Assembly (NCBI RefSeq): GCF_005434965.1
Contig: NZ_SKCI01000003.1
Location: forward strand, 186,001-250,000
DNA length: 64,000 nucleotides
Direction of reading: 5' to 3'
DNA from: Marimonas lutisalis
GTDB lineage: Bacteria; Pseudomonadota; Alphaproteobacteria; Rhodobacterales; Rhodobacteraceae
Position 1 is the stretch's first letter. Every line of letters begins with the position of its first letter. Position numbers and translations under genes: made by a program. This document shows positions 34,760 to 43,947 of the stretch, piece after piece. A model generated the notes under the pieces. It was not told the DNA's origin. It saw only the letters and a list, made by a program, of their open reading frames with translations, and did no database searches.

Positions 34760-35521
34760 TCAGCCTCCGTTCAGCACGCCCGCCAGCCCCGACAGCGCCG
34801 AGGCCGCGATGATGGCATAGGCCACCCAGCGATAGAGCCTTTCATAGCCGGGCCGGAAAATCCACCAGCCCACCGCGTTGCCCGCCAGGTAGGGCAACGC
34901 CGCCATCAGCCCCAGCACCAGCGGCATCCCCAGGAGCCGCCCCAGCGCGGCAAAGACCACCAGCATCGCCACATCGAAGAAATAGAGAAAGGTGGTGTTG
35001 TTGGCGCGGATCACCGTCGCGGGATGCGGGCTCGCCATGTAAAGCAGGATCACCGGCGGCCCCGGCAGGCCCACCGCGCCCCCCAGGAACCCGCCCAGCC
35101 CCCCCGTGGCATAGATCAGCGGCGGCCGCATCGGCCCGTGATAGCGCACACCCGCCACCAGCAAGACCAGCAGCACCAGGCTCAGCAGCGACACGGCAAG
35201 CTTGAACACCGACGGATCGACCCAGAACAGAACCGCCAGCCCCACGGGCAGCGCCACGAGCATCCCCGCCACCAGCCGTGCCAGGTCCTTCGGGTGCCCC
35301 TCGCGGATCGCACGCGGGATGATCGGCAGCGGCCCGATCACATCCATCACCAGCAGGATGATGATGCTCCACACCGGCTCGACCACCTGGGCCGCCACCG
35401 GCAGGAAAATCATCGCCGTGCCGAAGCCGGCAAACCCCCGCACGATCCCGGCCACGAAGGCCGCCGCGAAAAGCCACCAGACGCCCGCAAGCGCCAGCGC
35501 GCCCGCGACGATCTCAGGCAT
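34760..35521 (-). CDS. TauE/SafE-family anion exporter-like membrane protein
   Basis: The 253-residue protein has eight or so hydrophobic segments with the family duplication: FAGFGTAMIFLPV near the N-terminus and GGLGGFLGGAVGLPGPPVILLYMAS in the second half. Family members move sulfite, sulfoacetate or other anions; the substrate here is unknown. Its start overlaps the secF stop by eight bases, so translation is probably coupled. Confidence 0.85.
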   Translation of the reverse strand: MPEIVAGALALAGVWWLFAAAFVAGIVRGFAGFGTAMIFLPVAAQVVEPVWSIIILLVMDVIGPLPIIPRAIREGHPKDLARLVAGMLVALPVGLAVLFWVDPSVFKLAVSLLSLVLLVLLVAGVRYHGPMRPPLIYATGGLGGFLGGAVGLPGPPVILLYMASPHPATVIRANNTTFLYFFDVAMLVVFAALGRLLGMPLVLGLMAALPYLAGNAVGWWIFRPGYERLYRWVAYAIIAASALSGLAGVLNGG

Positions 35522-36482
35522 CTATGTTGGCATATTGCGTGCCCGCGTTGGCATCCGGCTTCGACCAGTCGCGCTTCACGCCCAGCCACAGCAGGATCGC
35601 GCTGGCCACGAAGATCGACGAATAGGTGCCCACGATCACGCCCCAGATCATCGCGAAGACAAAGCCGCGGATCACGTCGCCGCCCAGCACGAACAGCGCG
35701 ATCAGCGCCAGAAGCGTGGTGACCGAGGTCATCATCGTCCGGCTCAGCGTTTCGTTGATCGAGATGTTGAGCACCTCTTTCAGCGGCATCTGCTTGTATT
35801 TGCGCAGGTTCTCCCGCACGCGGTCGAAAACGACCACGGTATCGTTCAGCGAATACCCCACGATGGTCAGAAGCGCCGCGATGATCGCGAGGTCGAACCG
35901 GATCTGCAGCTCGCTGAATATCCCGATGGTCAGCAGAACGTCATGCACCAGCGCGGCCACCGCGCCCAGCGCGAACTGCCATTCAAAGCGCAGCCAGATA
36001 TAGACCAGCACCGCGCCGATGGCCAAAAGCACCGCGATCACTGCCGTCTGGATCAGCTCGCCCGAGACCTTGGGCCCCACCGATTCCACGCTGACGAACT
36101 GGATGTCCGGCACCACGCCCGCCAGTGCCGCCTCGACCGCTTCGATCACCTCGGGGCTCACGGCTTCCTCGCCGTCCTGCGCCTGGATGCGGATCATCGA
36201 GACGTTCTGGTCCAGCCCGAAGGTCGGGTCGAACACTTCCGTGATCGAAACATCGCCCAGCTCCAGCGCGTCGATCGCGCCTCGATAGACACCAATGTCG
36301 ATCGGCTGCGCGCTTTCCGTGCGGATCGTCGTGCCACCGCGGAAATCGATGCCATAGTTCAGCCCCTGCACCAGGAAGCTGGCAAAGGCCACCACCATCA
36401 GCAGCGCCGAGATGCCCAGCCACAGCTTCGAGCGGCTGAAGAAATCCCACTTGGTCTCTTTCGGAACGAGTCTCAGGCGCAT
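35514..36482 (-). CDS. secF: protein translocase subunit SecF
   Basis: SecF works with SecD to complete protein export using the proton gradient. The 322 residues have an N-terminal span, a periplasmic domain (DFRGGTTIRTES) and five C-terminal spans including SLNDTVVVFDRVRENLR and NISINETLSRTMMTSVTTLLALIALFVLGG. Confidence 0.97.
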   Translation of the reverse strand: MRLRLVPKETKWDFFSRSKLWLGISALLMVVAFASFLVQGLNYGIDFRGGTTIRTESAQPIDIGVYRGAIDALELGDVSITEVFDPTFGLDQNVSMIRIQAQDGEEAVSPEVIEAVEAALAGVVPDIQFVSVESVGPKVSGELIQTAVIAVLLAIGAVLVYIWLRFEWQFALGAVAALVHDVLLTIGIFSELQIRFDLAIIAALLTIVGYSLNDTVVVFDRVRENLRKYKQMPLKEVLNISINETLSRTMMTSVTTLLALIALFVLGGDVIRGFVFAMIWGVIVGTYSSIFVASAILLWLGVKRDWSKPDANAGTQYANIDA

Positions 36483-36483
36483 C

Positions 36484-38145
36484 TCACACCTCCAGCGTTT
36501 TCGGGCGGCGGCGTTCGAACCAGATCACCACCATCAGCCGCGTGACAAAGATCGCCGTGAAAACCGAGGTCAGGATGCCCAGCCCCAGCGTGATGGCAAA
36601 TCCCCGCACCGGGCCCGAGCCCACGGCATAGAGGATCACCGCGGTAATGAATGTGGTGATATTGGCGTCGATGATCGCCGACAGCGCCTTTTCATAGCCC
36701 AGGTCGATCGCCCGCGCCGGGCCCTTCGCGGTTTTCAGCTCCTCGCGAATCCGCTCGAAGACCAGCACGTTGGCGTCCACCGCCATCCCCACGGTCAGAA
36801 CGATGCCCGCGATCCCCGGCAGGGTCAGCGTCGCCCCGATCAGGCTCAGCAGGCCGAAGATCAGCCCGATATTGATGATCAGCGCTACGTTCGCGAAGAC
36901 GCCGAACAGGCCATAGCTCAGCGCCATGAAGACCAGCACGGCGACGAAAGCCACGATCGTGGCAACCTTGCCCGCCTCGATGCTGTCGGCGCCCAGTTCC
37001 GGCCCGATGGTGCGCTCTTCGAGGAAATCCAGCCCCGCCGGCAGCGCGCCCGCGCGCAGCAGCACGGCCAGTTCCGTCGATTCCTCCAGCGTGAACCGTC
37101 CGGTGATGATGCCCGAGCCGCCGGGGATGTGGTCCTGGATGGTCGGCGCGCTGATCACTTCGTTGTCCAGCACGATGGCAAAGGGCTTGCCGATGTTTTC
37201 CGCCGTGTAATCGCCAAAACGCCGCGCGCCCGACGGATCGAAGCGGAAGGTCACCGCCGGCCGGCCGTTCTGGTCGAAACTGGGCTGCGCGTCGACCAGG
37301 TCCTCGCCGGTCACCACCGGTGCGGATTCCAGCACGTAGAACTGGCCCTGCTCGTCGCGCGACGGCACCAGTTGCTCGCCCGGGCCGGGGTTGGTGTTTT
37401 CGTCCGCGGTGCGCGTCACCACCGGCTGAAAGGTCAGCTGCGCCGTGGTGCCGATGATCCGCTTCAGTTCCGCCGCGCTGCCCACGCCCGGCACCTGGAT
37501 CAGGATCCGTTCGGCGCCCTGCCGCTGGATCGTCGGCTCGCGCGTGCCCACCTCGTCGATCCGGTTGCGGATGATCTCCAGCGCCTGGCGCACCGTGCGG
37601 TCATCCGTGGCCAGCTTCTCGGCATCGCTCAGCTGAACGATCACCATGTCGCCCTCGGTGCTTACCGCGATATCGCTGGCGCCCGCGCCGGTCAGGCTCG
37701 CCACCGGGCGGGCCAGCCCCCGCACCAGCGAGGCCGCGCGCTCAACCTGGTCGGCCTCCGAGATGCGAATGCGCAGCTCCTCGTCCGCGCCCGGTTGCAG
37801 GCGGATCGTGCCGATCGTCGCGCGCTCCTCGCGCAGCATGTCGCGGATTTCCGGCCACATCGCCTGGATACGGGCCTTGTAGACATCCTGGACCTTCACC
37901 TCGGCCAGCAGATGCGCCCCGCCGCGCAGGTCAAGCCCCAGGTTCACCAGCCCGGAAGGAAGCCAGTCGGGCCACATCCCCACCTGGGCCTCCAGCCCCG
38001 CCGCGTCTCCGCCCGCCTCGATGGCCGCCAGCGCGTCGTTGTGGGTTTCGACCCGCGTGTAGAACGCGTTGGGCAACGCCAGGATCAGGCCGACCACGAC
38101 GGTCGCCCAGATCAGAACGCGTTTCCAGGTATCGATCTGAAGCAT
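36484..38145 (-). CDS. secD: protein translocase subunit SecD
   Basis: The 553-residue protein has the first span, LGLDLRGGAHLLAEVKV, the large periplasmic P1 domain, and the conserved TLPGIAGIVLTVGMAVDANVLVFERIREEL motif. It is separated from secF by one base; yajC lies 38 bp upstream. Confidence 0.97.
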   Translation of the reverse strand: MLQIDTWKRVLIWATVVVGLILALPNAFYTRVETHNDALAAIEAGGDAAGLEAQVGMWPDWLPSGLVNLGLDLRGGAHLLAEVKVQDVYKARIQAMWPEIRDMLREERATIGTIRLQPGADEELRIRISEADQVERAASLVRGLARPVASLTGAGASDIAVSTEGDMVIVQLSDAEKLATDDRTVRQALEIIRNRIDEVGTREPTIQRQGAERILIQVPGVGSAAELKRIIGTTAQLTFQPVVTRTADENTNPGPGEQLVPSRDEQGQFYVLESAPVVTGEDLVDAQPSFDQNGRPAVTFRFDPSGARRFGDYTAENIGKPFAIVLDNEVISAPTIQDHIPGGSGIITGRFTLEESTELAVLLRAGALPAGLDFLEERTIGPELGADSIEAGKVATIVAFVAVLVFMALSYGLFGVFANVALIINIGLIFGLLSLIGATLTLPGIAGIVLTVGMAVDANVLVFERIREELKTAKGPARAIDLGYEKALSAIIDANITTFITAVILYAVGSGPVRGFAITLGLGILTSVFTAIFVTRLMVVIWFERRRPKTLEV

Positions 38146-38183
38146 GGATGCGCCCCCGCGCCGCTGTTAGTGAGCCCTCGGGC

Positions 38184-38474
38184 TCAGGATTGCGCCGGTT
38201 CGGTCTTGTTCAGCACCTGTGCGATCGTGGCCTTGACCACCCGCACCTTGACGCCATCGGCGATCTCAACCTCGATCTCGCCGTCTTCCTTCACCTTGGC
38301 CACCTTGCCGATGATGCCGCCCTGGGTGATCACCTGGTCGCCCCGGCGCAGCGCCTCGACCATCTGCTGGTGCTCTTTCATTTTCTTCTGCTGCGGCCGG
38401 ATCAGCAGGAAATACATGATCGCGAAGATCAGGATGAGCGGGAGAAACGAGGCAAATGCGCCGCCACCTTCCAT
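38184..38474 (-). CDS. yajC: SecDF-associated membrane protein YajC
   Basis: The 96-residue protein has one span (about 7-22), then the family motif LLIRPQQKKMKEHQQMVEALRRGDQVITQGGIIGKVAKV. It heads the yajC-secD-secF operon. Confidence 0.95.
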   Translation of the reverse strand: MEGGGAFASFLPLILIFAIMYFLLIRPQQKKMKEHQQMVEALRRGDQVITQGGIIGKVAKVKEDGEIEVEIADGVKVRVVKATIAQVLNKTEPAQS

Positions 38475-38566
38475 GGGAAACCCTTTCCATATTTGGCATG
38501 CAGCGGGCTACCGCCCGCGCGAAGTTTGGCGGAACCTATGCCCGCGCGCGCCCCTTTGCAATCCCC

Positions 38567-38589
38567 GTAGGGTGGGTTTTCAACCCACC
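38567..38589 (+). repeat. REP-like palindrome with GTAG head
   Basis: GTAG (38567-38570) is followed by a perfect stem GGTGGGTT-TTC-AACCCACC. REP elements mobilised by RAYT transposases carry a GTAG head next to an imperfect hairpin. It lies between yajC and serS. No transposase is in the window and only one copy was seen. Confidence 0.5.
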
Positions 38590-38680
38590 TTCCCCGCCCT
38601 ATTCAATCCCCCGTTTACCATCCCCCCTTAAATCGTCCATAAGACCGCCACGATAAACCCGAGTCAGAAGGACCAGACCG

Positions 38681-39973
38681 ATGCATGACATTCGTGCCAT
38701 CCGCGAAAATCCCGCCGCCTTCGATGCGGCCGTCGCCCGCCGCGGGGATGCGCCGGTTTCGTCCGAGATTCTGAAGATCGACGAGGCGCGCCGCGCCAAG
38801 ATCCTCGCCTCCGAGACCGCCCAGGCGGCACAGAACAAGGCCGCCAAGGAAATCGGCGCCGCCAAGGCCGCCGGCAACGATGCGGAATTCAACCGCCTGC
38901 GCGAGGAAGTGTCGGCCAAAAAGGCCGAAGTGGCCCAGATGCAGGCCGAGGCGAAGGAGCTCGACCAGAAGCTCAATGACCTGCTCGCCACAATCCCCAA
39001 CCTGCCCTACGAGGACGTGCCTCAAGGCGCGGATGAAGAGGACAACGTGGAAATCCACCGCTGGGGCACGCCGCGTAGCTTCGATTTCCAGCCGAAAGAG
39101 CATTACGAGATCGACGGCGTGAAACCCGGCATGGATTTCGAAACCGCGGCAAAACTCTCCGGTTCGCGCTTCGTGGTCCTCTCGGGCGCCATCGCCCGCA
39201 TTCACCGCGCGCTCGCACAATTCATGATCGACACCCATGTCGAGGAAAACGGCCTGCAGGAAACCTGGACCCCGGTGCTCGTACGCGAGGACATGATGTA
39301 TGGCACCGGCCAGCTGCCCAAGTTCGGCGAGGACAGCTATCAGACCACCAACGGCTGGTGGCTGATCCCGACCTCCGAGGTGACACTGACCAACATCGTC
39401 AACGGCGAAACCGTGGACGAGTCCAGCCTGCCGCGCCGCTACTGCGCGCATTCGCAATGCTTCCGCTCCGAGGCGGGCAGCGCCGGCCGTGACACGGCCG
39501 GCATGCTGCGCCAGCACCAGTTCGAAAAGGTCGAGATGGTCTCGATCACACATCCCGACCACTCGCGGGACGAGCTCGACCGGATGACCGGCTGTGCCCA
39601 GGGCATCCTGGAAAAACTCGGCCTGCCCTACCGCACCGTTGTCTTGTGCACCGGCGACATGGGCTTTGGCGCACGCCGCACCCACGATATCGAGGTCTGG
39701 CTGCCAGGCCAGGACACCTATCGCGAAATCTCCTCGGTGTCGGTCTGCGGCGATTTCCAGGCGCGGCGGATGAATGCCCGGTTCAAACCCGCCGACGGTG
39801 GCAAGCCGCAATTCGTCCATACTCTGAACGGCTCGGGCCTGGCCGTTGGCCGCTGCCTGATCGCGGTTCTGGAAAACGGCCAGCAGGCGGATGGCTCGGT
39901 CGAGCTGCCGGGCGCCCTGCACCCCTACCTGCGCGGCAAGACGCGACTTGCGGCAGACGGGCAACTGGTCTGA
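38681..39973 (+). CDS. serS: serine--tRNA ligase
   Basis: The 430-residue class II synthetase has the N-terminal coiled-coil arm (about 30-105) that reads tRNA-Ser. It also has motif 2 ([32 protein letters not shown]) and motif 3 ([20 protein letters not shown]). It is monocistronic or shares a transcript with the TspO-like gene 55 bp downstream. Confidence 0.98.
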   Translation: MHDIRAIRENPAAFDAAVARRGDAPVSSEILKIDEARRAKILASETAQAAQNKAAKEIGAAKAAGNDAEFNRLREEVSAKKAEVAQMQAEAKELDQKLNDLLATIPNLPYEDVPQGADEEDNVEIHRWGTPRSFDFQPKEHYEIDGVKPGMDFETAAKLSGSRFVVLSGAIARIHRALAQFMIDTHVEENGLQETWTPVLVREDMMYGTGQLPKFGEDSYQTTNGWWLIPTSEVTLTNIVNGETVDESSLPRRYCAHSQCFRSEAGSAGRDTAGMLRQHQFEKVEMVSITHPDHSRDELDRMTGCAQGILEKLGLPYRTVVLCTGDMGFGARRTHDIEVWLPGQDTYREISSVSVCGDFQARRMNARFKPADGGKPQFVHTLNGSGLAVGRCLIAVLENGQQADGSVELPGALHPYLRGKTRLAADGQLV

Positions 39974-40028
39974 ATTTCGTGAACAGCGGGGCTTGCGCGG
40001 TAACGCGCCTGCCCCGATTGTCCGGCGC

Positions 40029-40736
40029 ATGAACCTCACAGCGCTTCTCACCTTCCTGGCCGCCGTGGCCTTTGCCGTTTCTCCCCTGCTCAGTTCGGGC
40101 TTCAACGGCTTCACCCCCGACCAGTTTCCGGTGCCGCAGAACGACCCGCCGGTGCAGCCCGAAGGCTATGCCTTCTCGATCTGGGGCATCATCTATCTCT
40201 GGCTGATCATCGGCGCGGGCTTCGGCCTGTTGCGCCGGCCCCGGGCCCCCGGATGGGAAACCGCCCGGCCCATGCTGTTTCTCAGCCTCGTCGCCGGCGC
40301 CTTCTGGATTCCGCTCGCGCAGGTCTCGGTGTTCTGGGCGACGGTGCTGATCTTCGTCATGCTGCTGGCCGCGCTCGCCGCGCTCTACCGCGCCGGGGTC
40401 GAGGATCGCTGGCTCCTGCGCGAACCCATCGGCCTCTATGCCGGCTGGCTCACCGCCGCCTCGTCGGTCTCGGTCGGGCTGATGCTTGCAGGGTTCGGCG
40501 TCACCGGCCCCACGACCGCCGCGATCATCTCACTCGGCCTTGCGCTCCTGATCGCGATCAGCGTGCTCAGCCTGCGCCGCGACAGCTTTGCTTATGCCTT
40601 CGGCGTGATCTGGGCGCTCACCGGCGTCATTGCGTCCAACCTGGACCCGTTCAACATCCTGGTCGCCGGCCAGGCCGGCCTTGGCGTGCTTTGCGTTCTG
40701 ATCCTGGCCCTGCGCAACGAATCCCAGCGACAGTAA
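40029..40736 (+). CDS. TspO/MBR-like multi-spanning membrane protein
   Basis: The 235-residue protein has about seven hydrophobic segments. The N-terminal part (GYAFSIWGIIYLWLIIG) resembles the tryptophan-rich TspO motif. It is longer than classical TspO (about 160 residues), as in the extended subgroup often labelled tryptophan-rich sensory protein. Ligand and function are inferred only from family resemblance. Confidence 0.65.
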   Translation: MNLTALLTFLAAVAFAVSPLLSSGFNGFTPDQFPVPQNDPPVQPEGYAFSIWGIIYLWLIIGAGFGLLRRPRAPGWETARPMLFLSLVAGAFWIPLAQVSVFWATVLIFVMLLAALAALYRAGVEDRWLLREPIGLYAGWLTAASSVSVGLMLAGFGVTGPTTAAIISLGLALLIAISVLSLRRDSFAYAFGVIWALTGVIASNLDPFNILVAGQAGLGVLCVLILALRNESQRQ

Positions 40737-40770
40737 AAGAAAACCCCGGCGCCGTTGCCGGCCCCGGGGT
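40735..40770 (-). terminator. terminator for the EF-hand gene (minus strand)
   Basis: On the minus strand ACCCCGG pairs with CCGGGGT (40743-40749 and 40764-40770), followed by TTTTCTTTT. It lies 28 bp after the EF-hand stop and may also serve the convergent TspO-like gene. Confidence 0.75.
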
Positions 40771-40797
40771 CCAGGATAAAACCAAAGGCGCTGGGGA

Positions 40798-41025
40798 TCA
40801 GCCTTCGATTACCCCGTTTTCGATCGCGTCGTTCAGCTCGACCTCGTCGATCTCGCCATCTTCGTTGGCATCCATGTCGGCGAACTGCTCTTCCGTCAGG
40901 TTGGGATAAGCTTCCGACATTTCTTCCATCGAGAACGTGCCATTGCCGTCGCTGTCCACGGGGGCAGCAAATGCCTGGGTCGCGGCCAGAACCGCAGCAC
41001 CCAGCACAAGGATATGTGCTTTCAT
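40798..41025 (-). CDS. small secreted EF-hand protein
   Basis: The 75-residue protein has a signal peptide (MKAHILVLGAAVLAATQAFA) and two EF-hand loops: DSDGNGTFSMEE and DANEDGEIDEVE. It is probably a periplasmic calcium-binding protein. The target is unknown. ATG 41025 is preferred over the longer ORF to 41157, which extends into non-coding sequence. Confidence 0.85.
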   Translation of the reverse strand: MKAHILVLGAAVLAATQAFAAPVDSDGNGTFSMEEMSEAYPNLTEEQFADMDANEDGEIDEVELNDAIENGVIEG

Positions 41026-41227
41026 TTCCGTAAGGTCTCCAAGGGCGGCCTCACGCCGCCACGGGTCAAAGGCGAACTTGCCTTCACGCGCGATATCCTC
41101 CTCCGCCCCGAGTCGTGCAAGTGGATTCGTTTCGCCCGCACCTGCCATCGGCGCCATTTGGCCGATGCGCGCGCCGCGTTAACCCCTGCCCGCGGGCCGC
41201 GGCCGCGCGATGTTAACCTTTTCGCCG

Positions 41228-41260
41228 GTGCACGGGCCGTGCACGCACTGTGCACGCATC
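41228..41260. repeat. three tandem 11-bp units beginning GTGCAC
   Basis: GTGCACGGGCC, GTGCACGCACT and GTGCACGCATC start at 41228, 41239 and 41250; a fourth GTGC starts at 41261 within the adjacent hairpin. The exact 11-bp phase places each palindromic GTGCAC on the same helix face. It lies between the EF-hand and desaturase genes. Confidence 0.7.
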
Positions 41261-41288
41261 GTGCCTGACGCCCTCGGGCGTCAGGCAC
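41261..41288. terminator. 13-bp perfect hairpin downstream of the desaturase gene
   Basis: GTGCCTGACGCCC, loop TC, GGGCGTCAGGCAC; 24 bp after the desaturase stop on the minus strand. There is no U-tract, so the terminator label is positional. Confidence 0.5.
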
Positions 41289-41312
41289 GACCGTTCGGTA
41301 AGATTAATGAAT

Positions 41313-42308
41313 TTATTCCGCCGGCGTGTTAACCGCCTGCCCGGCCGCGCCACGCGCCGCGGCAAAGGTCACCATCCGCCGCGATTGCTCGTCATAAAGC
41401 TTCCAGCCATAGCAGCTCATCGCCTCGCGAAACCCGATCTCGTAACTGTGCAGGAGGTCGCCCGCCTCCTCGAAGCAGCGCTTCAGGTTGTAGCACGGAA
41501 TATTGGCGTTCAGGTGATGCAGGTCATGATAGGCGATGTTCAGCGTCAGCCGGTCGAACAGGTCGCCAAACCGCAGCACGGATGACCCCTGAAGCGCACC
41601 TTTTTCATAGGTGTAGTCGGGCTTGCGGCCCCAATAGACCTGCTCGAAATTATGCACCACGTAAGGGATGACCGCGCCAAAGGTCGCGCCGACATAGATC
41701 GACCCCAGCAGTACCAGAACACCGGCCCAGCCCGCAGCCCAGTAAAGCCCCGCGAAATAGGCAAGGATTGCCAGATCATGCAGGACCACGTCCCAGATGC
41801 CGGTCTTGAACGCATGGCGCGGGAACCGCCGCAGGATCAGGTAAAGCACGAATGGCCCAACCACCAGAAGCGTGAACGGGCTGCGATAGAACCGGTACCA
41901 CAACCGCCGGCCCAGCGGCGCGTTGCGGTATTCCTCGATCGTCATGATGTCGATCTCGAATGCCTCGCGATGGTCCAGGTCGCCCACATGGGCGTGGTGC
42001 AGGTTGTGATTGTATTTCGTTGCCTGGTACGGCGTCATCGAGATCGGGGAAATAAGCGTGCCAACGATATCGTTCATCCGACGCGACGCAAAAAAGGCCC
42101 GGTGCATGCAATCGTGCTGGATCATATAGACGCGCACACCGAACAGCCCCGCCAGCGCCGTCAGCGGAATGACAAGCCACCAGGTTCCCGCCCAGGTGAT
42201 CGCCAGCCCCAGGCTCAGCGCATACCCCGTCATCGTGACGAACAATTCCCACCACGCGATCCGGTCGTTCTTCTGCGTGTACTGGCGCGAAAACTCACGA
42301 ATATTCAT
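41313..42308 (-). CDS. membrane fatty-acid desaturase-family protein
   Basis: The 331-residue protein has four or more spans and three histidine boxes: HDCMH (65-69), HNLHH (101-105) and HDLHH (near 266). These bind the di-iron centre. It may desaturate or hydroxylate acyl chains or carotenoid-like substrates; the sequence does not tell which. An atypical run (MTIEEYRNAPLGRRLWYRFYRSP) follows box 2, as in the FADS-type subfamily that attacks free or lipid-bound chains. It is monocistronic. Confidence 0.85.
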   Translation of the reverse strand: MNIREFSRQYTQKNDRIAWWELFVTMTGYALSLGLAITWAGTWWLVIPLTALAGLFGVRVYMIQHDCMHRAFFASRRMNDIVGTLISPISMTPYQATKYNHNLHHAHVGDLDHREAFEIDIMTIEEYRNAPLGRRLWYRFYRSPFTLLVVGPFVLYLILRRFPRHAFKTGIWDVVLHDLAILAYFAGLYWAAGWAGVLVLLGSIYVGATFGAVIPYVVHNFEQVYWGRKPDYTYEKGALQGSSVLRFGDLFDRLTLNIAYHDLHHLNANIPCYNLKRCFEEAGDLLHSYEIGFREAMSCYGWKLYDEQSRRMVTFAAARGAAGQAVNTPAE

Positions 42309-42443
42309 GAAAACCGTTCCCCCCGTTCTTTACCTGCGGCTTAGAAAAAACCGGCGGCCGCCTTCTATCAATCGACGGGGGCAGGTTAACGCCCACTGCT
42401 CAACTCGCAAGTAGGAAAAACCCTGCCCGTGGCCCGCGCGGTC

Positions 42444-43898
42444 TCAGCCGCGGCGCCCCTCAAGGTGCTTGCGCAGCTTCGACGGCGCCTTCTTTTTGCG
42501 GCCCTTGTAGGGGTTCTTGTCGCCCTGTCCGCGCATGGTCAGGCGGATCGGCGTGCCCGGCATGTCGAAATCCTCGCGCAGCCCGTTGACCAGGTAACGC
42601 GAATAACTTTCGGGCATCTTGTCGGGGTGGCTGCACATCACCACGAACCCCGGCGGCCGCGTCTTGGCCTGGGTGATATAGCGCAGCTTGATCCGCTTGC
42701 CCTGCGGCGCGGGCGGCGGATGCGCCTCGATCATGTCGCCCAGCCAGCGGTTCAACGCGGCGGTCGGCACGCGCCGGTTCCACACGTCATAGGCCCGCAT
42801 CACCGCCTGGTGCAGCCGGTCCAGCCCCCGGCCCGTCTTGGCCGACACGGTGACCAGCGGCGCACCCTTCAACTGCGGCAACAGCCGCTCGAAGGCCTCC
42901 TTCAGGTCGCGCAGCTTCTGCTGTTTCTCGGGCTCCACGTCCCACTTGTTCACCGCGACCACAACGGCGCGGCCTTCGCGCTCGGCCAGGTCCGCGATGC
43001 GCAGGTCCTGTTGCTCAAAGGGGATCGCCGCATCCAGCAGCACGATCACCACCTCGGCGAATTTCACCGCCCGCAGGCCGTCGGCCACCGAGAGTTTTTC
43101 AACCTTGTCCTGCACCTTGGCGCGCTTGCGCATGCCCGCGGTGTCGAAAATCCGCACTGGCGTGCCGTCCCAATCGAGGCTCAGCGAAATCGCGTCCCGC
43201 GTGATCCCCGCCTCAGGCCCGGTCAGCAGACGATCTTCGCCCAGTATCTTGTTGATGAGGGTCGATTTTCCAGCGTTTGGCCGGCCCACCACGGCGATCT
43301 GCAATGGCTTGGCCTTGGTGGGTTGCGGCACGGCCTCGAGGTCCTCGCCCTCCTCAACCGTCACGTCTGTCTCCGGGGACTGCTCGGCGGCGCGATCGGC
43401 ATATTCATCGGCCAGCGGCGACAGCACGGTATAAAGCTCGTTCATGCCCTCGCCATGCTCGGCCGAAAGGCGGATTGGCTCGCCCAGGCCCAGCGCATAG
43501 GCCTCCAGCACGCCGGCGTCGGCCGCCGCGCCCTCGGCCTTGTTGGCGGCCAGGATCACGTGCGCGCTGCGCTTGCGCAGGATGTCGGCAAACACTTCGT
43601 CTGCCGGCGTCACGCCCACCCGCGCATCGATCATGAAGAGGCAGATATCGGCCATGTCCACCGCGCGCTCGGTCAGCCGCCGCATCCGGCCCTGCAGGCT
43701 GTCATCGGTCGCCTCTTCCAGCCCCGCCGTGTCGATCACGGTGAACCGCAGATCGCCCAGCCGCGCCTCGCCCTCGCGCAGGTCGCGCGTCACCCCGGGC
43801 TGGTCATCGACCAGCGCAAGGCGCTTGCCGACCAGCCTGTTGAACAGGGTCGACTTGCCCACATTGGGACGTCCCACGATGGCGAGGGTAAAGGTCAT
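42444..43898 (-). CDS. der: ribosome biogenesis GTPase Der (EngA)
   Basis: The 484-residue protein has two GTPase domains in tandem: P-loop GRPNVGKS (8-15) and a second GRPNAGKS (near 211), each with DTAG and NKxD motifs. The C-terminal KH-like domain and basic tail ([21 protein letters not shown]) complete the Der architecture. It lies downstream of bamB, as in E. coli. Confidence 0.97.
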   Translation of the reverse strand: MTFTLAIVGRPNVGKSTLFNRLVGKRLALVDDQPGVTRDLREGEARLGDLRFTVIDTAGLEEATDDSLQGRMRRLTERAVDMADICLFMIDARVGVTPADEVFADILRKRSAHVILAANKAEGAAADAGVLEAYALGLGEPIRLSAEHGEGMNELYTVLSPLADEYADRAAEQSPETDVTVEEGEDLEAVPQPTKAKPLQIAVVGRPNAGKSTLINKILGEDRLLTGPEAGITRDAISLSLDWDGTPVRIFDTAGMRKRAKVQDKVEKLSVADGLRAVKFAEVVIVLLDAAIPFEQQDLRIADLAEREGRAVVVAVNKWDVEPEKQQKLRDLKEAFERLLPQLKGAPLVTVSAKTGRGLDRLHQAVMRAYDVWNRRVPTAALNRWLGDMIEAHPPPAPQGKRIKLRYITQAKTRPPGFVVMCSHPDKMPESYSRYLVNGLREDFDMPGTPIRLTMRGQGDKNPYKGRKKKAPSKLRKHLEGRRG

Positions 43899-43947
43899 GT
43901 TTCATGCTCCAGGGCGTATCAGGCCGCCCCGATACACCAAGCGTTGT

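Noticed and set aside
41250-41585. Plus-strand frame spanning the GTGCAC array and the desaturase end
   Set aside because: Arginine-rich, antisense to the desaturase and without a ribosome-binding site.
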